Origin: Nocardia asteroides
GTDB taxonomy: Bacteria > Actinomycetota > Actinomycetes > Mycobacteriales > Mycobacteriaceae
Assembly: GCA_019930625.1 (NCBI GenBank)
Contig: CP082844.1
Location: 3,038,001-3,102,000 of the forward strand
Length of the DNA: 64,000 nucleotides
Direction of reading: 5' to 3'
Positions within the stretch are counted from its first letter, which is position 1, and the number at the start of each line of letters is the position of its first letter. Shown in pieces: positions 1 to 11,138 of this stretch. Below the pieces are notes generated by a model. That model did not search any database, was not told the DNA's origin, and was given only the letters and a program-made list of their open reading frames with translations. The translations under genes and the position numbers were made by a program.

Positions 1-95
1 CGGGCACCCGGGATCGCACACGTTCGGAAGCAGCCACGATATGCACACTAGTTGCCGCCGCGCTCGGCGGCGTGGCGGCACGGCCATTGTCCCGG

Positions 96-555
96 TTACT
101 CGACCGCCTCGGCGAAGCCCACGCGCGCGGCCGGGAATCCACGCGCGCGATCGCGTGCACGCCCTGGTCGGCTATTTCCAGATCGTCCAGGGGTTGGTCG
201 GCATGCGCGCAGGTGTTCGGCGTACCTGGTGAGCTGCTCGGCTCGTACGTCGGGGTCCACGGCGCCGCAGGCGTCCAGGTAGGAGGCGAACGGCGCCCGA
301 GCTGGATCTCGCCCCACCGCCCCGGTCCTGGGGCGCACGCAGCCCGGACCAGCTGACCGATCTGCTCGGTGAGCAGGTGGGAGATGCGCTGCATGCTCGC
401 GACTGTCGCAGCAACCGTTCGTTGTCCGCGGCCGCCGCGAGCTGTGTATCCGCCACCGCGGCGCGATGCCCGGCCCGCGCGGCACGGCTCATCCGGCCGA
501 GGCCGCAACCCGCGGCGAACACCGGCGTCGGTGCGACGAGCATCGGGGCGGTCAT
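96..555 (-). pseudogene. Frame-broken hypothetical ORF (possible decayed gene)
   Basis: Coding-like protein text on the minus strand is spread over three frames. It begins with an ATG at 555 (MTAPMLVAPTPVFAAG...), continues best in another frame (a stretch reading SMQRISHLLTEQIGQLV), and then in a third (SYLDACGAVDPDVRAEQLTR) that ends at 96. No single frame gives a convincing protein across the whole stretch. This suggests a gene broken by at least two frameshifts, or sequencing errors. I recognise no family. The rest of the first 858 bases holds nothing else I can support. Confidence is low because composition alone can mimic coding in DNA this GC-rich. Confidence 0.25.
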
Positions 556-858
556 GGCGCAGATAGTGCCGTAGGTCACCGACAAGAACGAGCACGGAGC
601 GACTATTCGGCATCGCGTCGGCAACAGGCTTGCCGGCGCGCCGCCGTCCGGTCCGCACACCGTGCGGGATGCCGACAGCCGGAAGCTCCCGCGTCGGAAT
701 GCACGGGAGGCAAAGGCATGTGCGGCGATCGGCCTCGTGGCGCATTCCGCCCCTGATCCGAAGCCGGTGGCGGACACGCCGGGCCTCGGCTGGGCAAACC
801 GGACACAGCGGGCGTGGCGATTGGAGTCTGTCGGTGCCTTGGCCTACGGTTTCGCGGC

Positions 859-2034
859 ATGCGGATGCTGCACACCTCGGACTGGCACATCGGGCGCACG
901 TTCCACGGGGTCGATCTGCTTGCCGACCAGGCTCGTTCACTGACCGCCATCGCGGAATTGGTGGCCGAGGAGTCGGTCGAGGTGGTGGTCCTGCCCGGCG
1001 ACGTGTACGACCGGTCGATTCCGAGCGCCGACGCGATCGCGGTGTGCAACCAGGGATTCGAGGCCATTCGGGCGGCGGGTGCGCAGATCGTGGCCACCTC
1101 GGGCAACCACGATTCCCCCGCCCGGCTGGGGGCGGGCGCGAGTTTCGCCGCGGCGGGCGGGTTGCATCTGCGTACCACGGTCGCCGACGCCGATCGCCCC
1201 GTCCTGCTGGAGGACGAGCACGGGCCGGTGGCGTTCTATGGCATCCCGTACCTGGAACCGGAGATCACCCGCGCCGAACTCGATGTGCCGCAAGCTCGCT
1301 CGCACGCCGAGATCCTGGACGCGGCGATGGCCCGGGTGCGTGCCGACATCGAACGGCGACCTGGTGCGCGAACGGTCGTGCTCGCGCACGCCTTCGTGGT
1401 CGGCGGGGAGGCCACCGGCTCGGAGCGCTCGATCTCGGTCGGCGGCGTGGAGACGGTGCCGCTGGCCGCCTTCGACGGCATCGACTACGTGGCCCTCGGC
1501 CACCTGCATTCGCCGCAGACGCTGGCGGAGTCGGTCCGCTACTCCGGCTCGCCGTTGCCGTACTCGTTCGGCGAGAACGCGCATCGCAAAGCGGTGTGGA
1601 TCGTCGATCTGGACGCGGCCGGCCTCCAGGCGGTGCGCCGCCGGGACCTGCCGACGGTCCGCGGCCTGAGCAAGCTGACCGGCACCCTGGACGAGTTGCT
1701 GTTCGGCGCGCAGCACACCGCGGCCGAACAGCATTACGTGTCCGCCGTGCTCACCGACGACGCCCGCCCGGTCGACGCCATGCGCAAGCTGCGCGAACGG
1801 TTCCCTTACGCGGTGCACGTCGAATGGGCTCGGCCCGAGGGGAACCCGGAACTGCGCTACCGTGAGCGGGTGCACGGCCGACGCGACATCGAAGTAGCCC
1901 GGAGCTTCCTCTCCGACGTCCGCGGTACGCCCAGCTCGGGCGAGATGACCTGGCTGGAGCGGGCGTTGTCGGCCGCCGTCGCGGAGCCGGAGCAGGCGGC
2001 GACGGTGCGCGCCGCCGAGGAACTGTCCGCATGA
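859..2034 (+). CDS. sbcD: Exonuclease SbcCD, nuclease subunit SbcD
   Basis: Mre11-type nuclease subunit of the SbcCD complex, which trims double-strand DNA ends and cleaves hairpins. The 391-aa product carries the calcineurin-like metallophosphoesterase motifs in order: SDWHIG near residue 7, PGDVYD, SGNHDSPAR and GHLHSPQ. These supply the metal-binding Asp, His and Asn residues of the family. Length is normal. I chose the ATG at 859, which starts MRMLHTSDWH, because SbcD proteins begin almost at this motif; a GTG 45 bases upstream only adds unrelated residues. sbcC begins 34 bases after the stop, so the two are almost certainly co-transcribed and form one complex. Confidence 0.96.
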   Translation: MRMLHTSDWHIGRTFHGVDLLADQARSLTAIAELVAEESVEVVVLPGDVYDRSIPSADAIAVCNQGFEAIRAAGAQIVATSGNHDSPARLGAGASFAAAGGLHLRTTVADADRPVLLEDEHGPVAFYGIPYLEPEITRAELDVPQARSHAEILDAAMARVRADIERRPGARTVVLAHAFVVGGEATGSERSISVGGVETVPLAAFDGIDYVALGHLHSPQTLAESVRYSGSPLPYSFGENAHRKAVWIVDLDAAGLQAVRRRDLPTVRGLSKLTGTLDELLFGAQHTAAEQHYVSAVLTDDARPVDAMRKLRERFPYAVHVEWARPEGNPELRYRERVHGRRDIEVARSFLSDVRGTPSSGEMTWLERALSAAVAEPEQAATVRAAEELSA

Positions 2035-2068
2035 GCGCGCTGCCGAGGCCGGGCGCGGGCGCGGCGGC

Positions 2069-5000
2069 ATGAGACTGCACAAGCTCCAGATGACCGCGTT
2101 CGGCCCGTTCGCCGACACCACGGTCGTCGACTTCGACGCGCTCGGCGCCGACGGATTGTTCTTGCTGCACGGCCAGACCGGAGCGGGCAAGACCACGGTG
2201 CTGGACGCGATCGCGTTCGCGCTCTACGGCAGAGTTCCCGGCGCGCGCGGGGAGAGCAAGCGCCTGCACTCCGATCACGCCCCGGAGCAGACGCCACCGC
2301 GGGTGGTGCTGGAGGCGACCCTGGGCGGGCGGCGGCTACGTCTCACCCGCAGCCCCGAGTTCCAGCGTCCCAAGCGAGACGGCACCGGCCTGCGCACCAT
2401 CAACGCGAAGGCGACACTGACCTGGCTGGACGGCACTGGGGAAAACCTCTCTCGGATACCCGATATCGGCGACGAGGTATTGCGCCTGCTCGGTATGAGT
2501 GCCGACCAGTTCTTCCAAGTGGTGCTATTGCCACAAGGCGATTTCGCCCGCTTCTTGCGGGCGGACAACGAAGATCGGGAGAAACTGCTCGAAAAGCTCT
2601 TCGACACCAAGCGTTTCGGCACTGCGGAGCAGTGGCTCGCCGAGAAACGCCGCGCCGCCGAAGCGGATCTGGATGCTCGTACCGACGGTGTCAAGCGACT
2701 GATCACCCAGGTCGGCATGGCCGCCGGGGTGCCGGATTCGGTCGGTCCGGCGGAGTGCGTCGGTTGGTCGCAGGATCTGCTCTCGGCCGCACGCGCCGAT
2801 CTGGCTGCCGCCGTCACGGAACTCGAACGTTGCCAGCAGGACGCGACGAGAGCGCGGGCACAGGCCGAACAGCATCGTAGGCTGCACGAGCTGCGCCGCC
2901 GCACGGCCGCGGCGCGGGCACAGCTGGACGACTACGCCGCGGGCGCCGAGCGGCGGGCCGCGTTGCACGCCGAACTCGAAGCGGCCCGCCGCGCCGAGCC
3001 GGTCGCCGTCGCGATCGACGAAGCGCGTTCGGCGGTGCGCGTCCAGCGGCAGCGCGAGAGCGAAGAGCGCGAATCGGCCCGACGACTGGCGGCCCGGCTC
3101 CTGGAACCGGCGGGCGTCGACCTCGGTGGCGCCGAACTGGTCGATTCCGACGGCGAGCAGGTGCGCGAGGACGCCGACATCGACGCGGCGATCCAGCGTT
3201 GGAGCGGGCAGATCGGCGCACTGGACGAAGTGCGGGCCGACGCCGAGGCCGCCACGCGGCTCGGCGGCGAACTCGACGCTCTGCGCGCCGAGGACGCGAC
3301 GCTGGCCCGGCGCGTCGCCGAACTCGCCGCGCGGCGCGAGCTGTTGCCGGCCGCGCTCACCGCGGCCGAGACAAGGCTGCGCGAAGCCACCGAAGCAGTC
3401 GCGGCGCTGCCCGGGATCACCACGGAAACCGAGCGGCTGCAGGCCGCCGCCACGGCCGCGGTGGATCTGGCCACTCGCCGCACCGCGCTCGATCACGCCC
3501 GCGTCGAGTTCGACGCCGCCCGCACCGCGCACCTCGATGCGAAGGAATTCGTACTGGATCTGCGCGAGCGCAGGCTGAGCGGGATGGCCGCCGAACTGGC
3601 GGGCGCGCTGGTCGACGGAAGTCCGTGCGCGGTTTGCGGTTCCGCGGAGCATCCGGCACCCGCCCGGCCCACTGATACCGCGGTGTCCGAAGACGAGGAG
3701 GAGGCCGCCGTGGCGGCCGAGCGCGCCGCGGAGGACACCCGCGACCGCGCGCTGGCCCGCATCGCCGGGCTCGAGCGTGAGATCGAAGCGCTCGTCGCTC
3801 GCGGCGGCGACACCGACCGCGTCGAACTCGCCGCGGCTCTGCGCGCCGCGACCGACCGCTACGAGGACACGTCCGAACTGGCCGCCAACGCCGACGGACT
3901 GGAAGCCGAACTCGCCGGGTTGCGCGAAGACTTGGCCCGCCTGCACGACGAGCTGAGCGCATCCGAAGCCCGTCGCAGCGCGGTGACCGCCACCGTCGTC
4001 TCCGCCGAGGCACGGCTCGCCGAGTTCTCCGAACGGCTGCGCACCGCGGCCGGCGCCGACGAGACGATCGAGCGTCGCCGGTCCCGCCTCGCCGCCCTCG
4101 TCGCCGAGGCGACTGCCCTGCGCGCTGCCCGGTCCGAAGCGGTCGCCGCGCGTGAGCAGGTGTCGCTGATCACCGACCGGGTCGAAAACCTCGCTCGCGC
4201 CGCTGGATTCATTTCAGAAGGAGGGTTCGGCGACGCGTCGTCCGCCGCGACCGAAGTTGCGACCCCACCCAGCGCCGATTCGGTTCCGTCCTCGGAAGCC
4301 ACTGCTTCCGTATCCGCTGGTGCGGTCGAACCGGTGCGTCGCGGCGCCGACGGTCATCTCACCGCCCGAGACGACGTCGCGCTCTTGACCGCCTACGCGA
4401 AGGTCGTCGCCGCCGCGTCCCGCGGCCCGCAGCGGCAGGCCGAGATCGAAGCCGAACTCGTGGCGGCCGACCGCGCCCGCGCCGCGGCGGAAGCCGTCTT
4501 GGCCGAACCGGAGATCCAGGCGGCGGCCGAGCAAGAGCCCGGCGACTTGGCCGAGCTCGACGCACTGGTGACCGCCGCGCAGACCGCTCTCAACGCGGCG
4601 GTGGCCGCCCACGCGGAAGCGAGCAGGCGGGCAAGCCAGCTGGAGGACCTCGGTGGACAGCTCTGGGCCGCTGTGGATCGGATCGCCCCGGCGCAACGAG
4701 CGTTCGAGGAGCTGGACGGGCTCGCCGACGTCGTCGCCGGGCGCGGTGCGAACAACCGCCGCATGTCCCTGCACTCGTATGTCCTGGCCGCCCGCCTGGA
4801 AGAGGTGGCACAGGCCGGTTCGCTGCGATTGCGCAGAATGTCCGGCGGCCGGTACGAATTCGTCCACTCGGACAAGGCCGGGCCGCGCGGTCGCCGAGGC
4901 GGGCTCGGCCTCGACATCCGGGACGACTACACCGGAGCCATCCGCCCGGCCAAGACGCTCTCCGGCGGCGAGACCTTCATGGCCTCACTGTCGTTGGCGC

Positions 5001-5251
5001 TAGGGCTGGCCGACACCGTGGCGGCCGAATCCGGCGGCCTGGTGCTGGACACACTCTTCATCGATGAGGGCTTCGGCGGCTTGGACGCCGACACCCTGGA
5101 CGCTGTGATGGGTGTGCTGGACGAACTCCGCACAGGCGGCCGGGTGGTGGGCGTGGTCAGCCACGTGGACGAGATGCGCCAACGCATTCCCAGCCGCCTG
5201 CATGTCCTGCGTGGCCGCACCGGATCCCACCTCCAGGCGACCATCGCCTGA
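2069..5251 (+). CDS. sbcC: Exonuclease SbcCD, SMC-like ATPase subunit SbcC
   Basis: Rad50-type ATPase partner of SbcD. The 1060-aa protein has a Walker A motif GQTGAGKTT at residues 35-43 and long Ala/Glu/Arg-rich coiled-coil arms. A zinc-hook CAVC lies at residues 520-523, almost exactly mid-chain, where Rad50-like dimers join. The C-terminal half of the ATPase has the signature LSGGETF and a Walker B ending FIDEG (Asp 999, Glu 1000). All expected parts are present and the size is typical. It starts at ATG 2069, just after sbcD. About 150 non-coding bases separate its stop from the convergent SDR gene. The arms are rich in repeats of similar codons, which creates several long false antisense frames. 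Confidence 0.97.
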   Translation: MRLHKLQMTAFGPFADTTVVDFDALGADGLFLLHGQTGAGKTTVLDAIAFALYGRVPGARGESKRLHSDHAPEQTPPRVVLEATLGGRRLRLTRSPEFQRPKRDGTGLRTINAKATLTWLDGTGENLSRIPDIGDEVLRLLGMSADQFFQVVLLPQGDFARFLRADNEDREKLLEKLFDTKRFGTAEQWLAEKRRAAEADLDARTDGVKRLITQVGMAAGVPDSVGPAECVGWSQDLLSAARADLAAAVTELERCQQDATRARAQAEQHRRLHELRRRTAAARAQLDDYAAGAERRAALHAELEAARRAEPVAVAIDEARSAVRVQRQRESEERESARRLAARLLEPAGVDLGGAELVDSDGEQVREDADIDAAIQRWSGQIGALDEVRADAEAATRLGGELDALRAEDATLARRVAELAARRELLPAALTAAETRLREATEAVAALPGITTETERLQAAATAAVDLATRRTALDHARVEFDAARTAHLDAKEFVLDLRERRLSGMAAELAGALVDGSPCAVCGSAEHPAPARPTDTAVSEDEEEAAVAAERAAEDTRDRALARIAGLEREIEALVARGGDTDRVELAAALRAATDRYEDTSELAANADGLEAELAGLREDLARLHDELSASEARRSAVTATVVSAEARLAEFSERLRTAAGADETIERRRSRLAALVAEATALRAARSEAVAAREQVSLITDRVENLARAAGFISEGGFGDASSAATEVATPPSADSVPSSEATASVSAGAVEPVRRGADGHLTARDDVALLTAYAKVVAAASRGPQRQAEIEAELVAADRARAAAEAVLAEPEIQAAAEQEPGDLAELDALVTAAQTALNAAVAAHAEASRRASQLEDLGGQLWAAVDRIAPAQRAFEELDGLADVVAGRGANNRRMSLHSYVLAARLEEVAQAGSLRLRRMSGGRYEFVHSDKAGPRGRRGGLGLDIRDDYTGAIRPAKTLSGGETFMASLSLALGLADTVAAESGGLVLDTLFIDEGFGGLDADTLDAVMGVLDELRTGGRVVGVVSHVDEMRQRIPSRLHVLRGRTGSHLQATIA

Positions 5252-5402
5252 TCGCGCCGCGCGGTGACCGCACCCGCATCGCCGGCTTGTTCATGCTGAT
5301 GGCGGGCCGGAGCACACCCGGACCTGCTCGACAAGGTTCCTCTGCCTCGCACCGACGCCGACGGCTCGGTATCGTCCCGGCCGAAAATGCCCGGCTGCTC
5401 GA

Positions 5403-5987
5403 TCATCTGTGCGGGCGGAACGTCTTGCCCTGAGCGCTTCCTTCGACAGCTTGCACATACGAGCGGGCCACCACATTGACCGGAGTTCCGTCGGCGGGAT
5501 CGAGACCCATGGACTCGAGTGTCTCCGCCACCCAGCCCGGCCCGACCGCGTTGACCCGCAGACCGCGCGGCATCTCGATCACGGCATGTTCGACGAATGC
5601 CTCCAACCCGGCATTGACCAGCGCACCGAACGAACCGCCCACCATCGGACGTTCGAACACGCCACTGGTCAAGGTGATCGAACCTCCATCCCGAAGGTGT
5701 TGGATCGCGCGCCGGACCAGGTGCAGTTGCCCGAACAGCTTGCCTTGCAGGCCGCGGATGAAATCGTCGTCGGAGTCCAACGCGGTCAGTTTGCCGCCGG
5801 CGGCGGTGACCACTACGGCATCGACATCACGGACCGTCTCGAAGAGCGCGTCGATCGAGGCGGGGTCGTCCAGGTCGACCTGAACCGGGCCGCGCCGAGA
5901 TGCCCGCACCACCTCGTGATTCGGCTCCAACGCCGCGACGACCGCCGAGCCGATGGTGCCACTCGCGCCGACGACAATGATCTTCAA
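5403..5987 (-). CDS. Short-chain dehydrogenase/reductase
   Basis: A 194-aa SDR. The Rossmann motif GASGTIGSA lies near the N-terminus (LKIIVVGASGTIG), followed by a nucleotide-site region DAVVVTAAGGK and an ITLTSG segment preceding the active site. Unlike classical SDRs it has no obvious YxxxK; the corresponding stretch is FGALVNAGLEAFV. It therefore belongs to the short atypical group, whose catalysis is unclear. I start it at TTG 5987 because GAGGAG lies 6 bases upstream and the Rossmann strand follows at once; the open frame extends to 6092 but that text is not SDR-like. It is the last gene of the leftward run after ogt, about 90 bases downstream. Substrate unknown. Confidence 0.82.
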   Translation of the reverse strand: MKIIVVGASGTIGSAVVAALEPNHEVVRASRRGPVQVDLDDPASIDALFETVRDVDAVVVTAAGGKLTALDSDDDFIRGLQGKLFGQLHLVRRAIQHLRDGGSITLTSGVFERPMVGGSFGALVNAGLEAFVEHAVIEMPRGLRVNAVGPGWVAETLESMGLDPADGTPVNVVARSYVQAVEGSAQGKTFRPHR

Positions 5988-6079
5988 CGCAGTCTCCTCG
6001 AGCTTCCACGGCGGAACCGACAGGGTCTCCAACCGACGCTTCGAGCCGATGATTCCCAAGAGCAAGCCGCGCTGTGGAT

Positions 6080-6631
6080 TCAGCGCATGCACCCCTCATG
6101 GTCGAGCAACCAACGCTTGATCGGCAATCCCCACCGGAAGCCGCCGAGTGCGCCGCCGATGCGGAGGATCCGGTGGCAGGGCACGAAGAGGGCGGCGGCA
6201 TTTCGGGCGCACGCGTTGGCCGCGGCGCGGGTGGCGTCGGGGCGGCCGGAGCGGGCGGCGAATTCGGTGTAGGTGAGGGGGCTGCCCGCCGGGACGGTGC
6301 GAAGCACCTCCCACGCGTGTAGCAGGAACTCCCCGGACCGCTGGCGAACGGGAACCGGGTCGATCGCCCGGAGGTCGCCCTCGTGGTAGGCGGTGACGGC
6401 GCCGGTCACCTCGCCCAGCGAATCTCGTTGCCGCAGTCGGTCAGGGCGCAGGGCGGGGTGGATGAGGCCGCGCAGGTTCTCCGCGTCGGACGTCCAGCCG
6501 GAGGCCAAGACCGCGCCGTCGGAGCCGACGAGGGTGGTGAACGGGCCCAGCGGGGTCTGCGTGACCGCGAAATCCGCGGTGGTGGTGCGGGTACCAACGA
6601 TCTCGGTGCGGAGGGCGATGCTGGCGTTCAT
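6080..6631 (-). CDS. ogt: Methylated-DNA--protein-cysteine methyltransferase
   Basis: Suicidal repair protein that moves the methyl group of O6-methylguanine (or O4-methylthymine) to its own cysteine. The 183-aa product has the active-site motif VPCHRIL in the C-terminal domain, preceded by the DNA-binding helix region (YTEFAARSGRPDATRAAANA). The Asn of the hinge is present (NACARNAA). It starts at ATG 6631, and its first four bases overlap the stop of the upstream Ada-AlkA gene (ATGA). The two are therefore translationally coupled and serve the same alkylation-damage response. Size and domain order are normal for the family. Confidence 0.95.
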   Translation of the reverse strand: MNASIALRTEIVGTRTTTADFAVTQTPLGPFTTLVGSDGAVLASGWTSDAENLRGLIHPALRPDRLRQRDSLGEVTGAVTAYHEGDLRAIDPVPVRQRSGEFLLHAWEVLRTVPAGSPLTYTEFAARSGRPDATRAAANACARNAAALFVPCHRILRIGGALGGFRWGLPIKRWLLDHEGCMR

Positions 6632-8259
6632 GGTTCGACACTGCCTTTCGTGGTGGCGAGCGCTGGGGCTTGGGCGGGTGTGGCGCGGCTGGTCAGCGCC
6701 GCTTTCCACAAGTGCATGGACAGGTACGACCGCCACGGCGCCCAGCGCGCGGTGTCGGTCAGGTCGACGCCGAGCAGGGTCGCGCCGCGGCGGACCACCA
6801 GGTCGGTGCCGAGCAGGACATCCGGGTCGGCGAGCAGACGCATGGTCACGTAGTCGGCCGTCCACGGCCCCACGCCGTCCAGCGCGAGCAGGTCACGGCG
6901 CAGATCGGCCGCGGTGCGTCCCTGGTGCAGCAGCAGTTCACCCGAGGCCACTGCTTCGGCGGCCGCGATGATGGAACGGATCCGCCGCGCCGGTCCGGTC
7001 AAGATCTCGGCTCCGCGTTCGGCGATCACCTCCGGCGTCGGGAACAGCAGCGGGACCGGCCCGTCGACCCGCTCGCCGAGCGCCTCGACCAACCGGGCGG
7101 TGTGCGTCGCGGCGGCGGACACCGAGATCTGCTGCCCGATCATGGTGCGCAGCAGCAGTTCGGTTCCGTCCAGGCAGCCGGGCACCCGGATACCCGCGCT
7201 GAACGAGGGCCGTCCCGCGCCGAGCGGGTCCACCTCGGTCAGCGCATCGCCTTCGGGCGGCGACCCCGCCCCCGCGTCCGGCAGGTACTCGGTGCCGTTC
7301 TCCGGCAGTCGTTCGGAGGAAGGGCCGCCCGCCGCGGGTCCGGCGCCGAGCGCTTCATCGATCCCGACCGGATCGGCGTCCAGATCCAGCAGGTGCCGCA
7401 GCCGGGTCACCGTCGGCGCGAGGTCGCGCATGTCGTGCAGGGACAGCTCCGCCCGCACGTGGTCGCGCTGGAAGCTCAGCCGCGCGGTGGCGTGCCCGTG
7501 TGGCGTGCGCAGGTTCCTGGTGTAGGTGCGGTTGTCCCACAGTTCCATGCCCGGTACGACGTGGGCGGACAGGAACCACTCCAGCCAAGCCCGGTCGAGC
7601 GGCTCCCGGTAGGGCAGCCGCAATGTGAGCGAGCCGCTGCCGGTCGGCGCCGGACGCGCGGGGACGCCGGTTTTCGCGCGTTGCGCCTCCAGCCGCATGG
7701 TGGTGGGACTGACCGCGAACACCTCGCGGACCGTGTCGTTGAACTGGCGGATGGAGGTGAAGCCCGCCGCGAACGCGATGTCGGACATGGGCATCGCGGT
7801 GGTCTGGATCAGCAGCCGCGCGGTGTGCGCCCGGTGCGCCCTGGCCAGCGCCAACGGCCCCGCGCCCAGCTCGGTGGTCAGCACCCGGGTGAGCTGGCGC
7901 TGGGAATAGCCGAGCGTGGCGGCCAGCCCGGGCACTCCGGCCCGCTCGACCACGCCGTCACCGATCAGCCGCATCGCGCGCGCGGCCAGATCCGCCCTCG
8001 TGTTCCACAGCGGCGAGCCCGGCGCGGCGTCCGGCAGGCAGCGGCGGCAGGCGCGAAAACCCGCCTGCTGCGCCGCGGCGGCGGTCGGCAGGAACGACAC
8101 GTTCGCCCGCTTCGGCGTGATCGCCGGACACGAAGGGCGGCAATAGATTCCGGTGGTTCGCACCGCCGTGAAGAATTGCCCGTCGAATCGCGAGTCCCGG
8201 GTCGACACCGCCCGGTAGCAACGTTCGAAATCCAATGCCGTGATCGTCACGCACACCAC
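6628..8259 (-). CDS. alkA: Ada-type regulator fused to AlkA DNA glycosylase
   Basis: A 543-aa fusion found in many actinobacteria. Residues 1-80 are the Ada metal-binding domain with Cys40, Cys44, Cys71 and Cys74 (GIYCRPSC and ACRRC); Cys40 aligns with the methyl-accepting cysteine of E. coli Ada. Residues about 85-190 are two AraC-type helix-turn-helix motifs (SIRQFNDTVREVF). The C-terminal half is AlkA: an N-terminal DNA-flipping domain, then a helix-hairpin-helix DGVGPWTADYV and the catalytic Asp in LLGTDLVVRRG. It should remove 3-methyladenine and related bases and, once methylated, activate its own operon. Start: GTG at 8259; other GTG codons follow within 4 codons, so the exact start is uncertain. 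First gene of the ada-ogt-SDR operon. Confidence 0.94.
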   Translation of the reverse strand: MVCVTITALDFERCYRAVSTRDSRFDGQFFTAVRTTGIYCRPSCPAITPKRANVSFLPTAAAAQQAGFRACRRCLPDAAPGSPLWNTRADLAARAMRLIGDGVVERAGVPGLAATLGYSQRQLTRVLTTELGAGPLALARAHRAHTARLLIQTTAMPMSDIAFAAGFTSIRQFNDTVREVFAVSPTTMRLEAQRAKTGVPARPAPTGSGSLTLRLPYREPLDRAWLEWFLSAHVVPGMELWDNRTYTRNLRTPHGHATARLSFQRDHVRAELSLHDMRDLAPTVTRLRHLLDLDADPVGIDEALGAGPAAGGPSSERLPENGTEYLPDAGAGSPPEGDALTEVDPLGAGRPSFSAGIRVPGCLDGTELLLRTMIGQQISVSAAATHTARLVEALGERVDGPVPLLFPTPEVIAERGAEILTGPARRIRSIIAAAEAVASGELLLHQGRTAADLRRDLLALDGVGPWTADYVTMRLLADPDVLLGTDLVVRRGATLLGVDLTDTARWAPWRSYLSMHLWKAALTSRATPAQAPALATTKGSVEP

Positions 8260-8422
8260 AATGGCAGCTGCGACGAACCCGTGCTAGCGGAAATCGGCCA
8301 GCACCGCCCGGGGTCGTCGCTACCTCGCACAACGGGTCATGACATCGCACAACGCCTGCCTGGTCGCCGGTTGGGGCAACTACCGAATCGACGTGTGGCG
8401 GCGCGCACCGAAATTCTGCCGC

Positions 8423-8679
8423 TCAGCAGCAGCGATTGGCCGGATTGCGATCCGCTTCCGCATGCCGCTGCCGCCAGTACTCCCGCTCGGTCGGGATCGC
8501 GCAGCCCGGATGCCTGCGCCGCAGGTGCGCGACGTAGCGCTGGTAGTCCTGCCCGCCGAGGATCGAGTTCCACCACCAGACGGCCGCTCGAACGCCGTGG
8601 CGGCAGGCGTGGGCCGCGGCGCGCAGCCGGGTGCCGACCGGTCGCACGGACCGGTCGGCACCCGAGGTCGCGGAGTCGC

Positions 8680-8683
<4 letters not shown>
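8423..8683 (-). CDS. YbdD/DUF466 small protein associated with CstA
   Basis: An 86-aa protein of the YbdD (DUF466) family, recognised by its C-terminal text WWNSILGGQDYQRYVAHL followed by HPGCAIPTEREYWRQRHAEAD. Members sit next to CstA-type transporters and are thought to assist pyruvate or peptide uptake. Its ATG overlaps the cstA stop by four bases (ATGA), so it is the second gene of a two-gene leftward operon. It is often missed because a much longer spurious frame covers the same bases. About 160 bases without a gene follow before the start of the Ada-AlkA operon. Confidence 0.88.
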
Positions 8684-10938
<2,255 letters not shown>

Positions 10939-11138
10939 CGGCCTACTCTCCTGTAAAACGCGCAGGATCTTGCTGAAACACGTGACAACGTATCCGATCG
11001 GTGCGCGCCGCCGTGCCGATTCCGGACGCCGGACGGGCACCGTGAAATATTGTTCATGTGTCGGCCGTCACCACGTGATTGCCGAACGTATGCTGCCATG
11101 CGGTTCGAGGAGTTCCACATCCGCCCCGGAGGAGGGCT

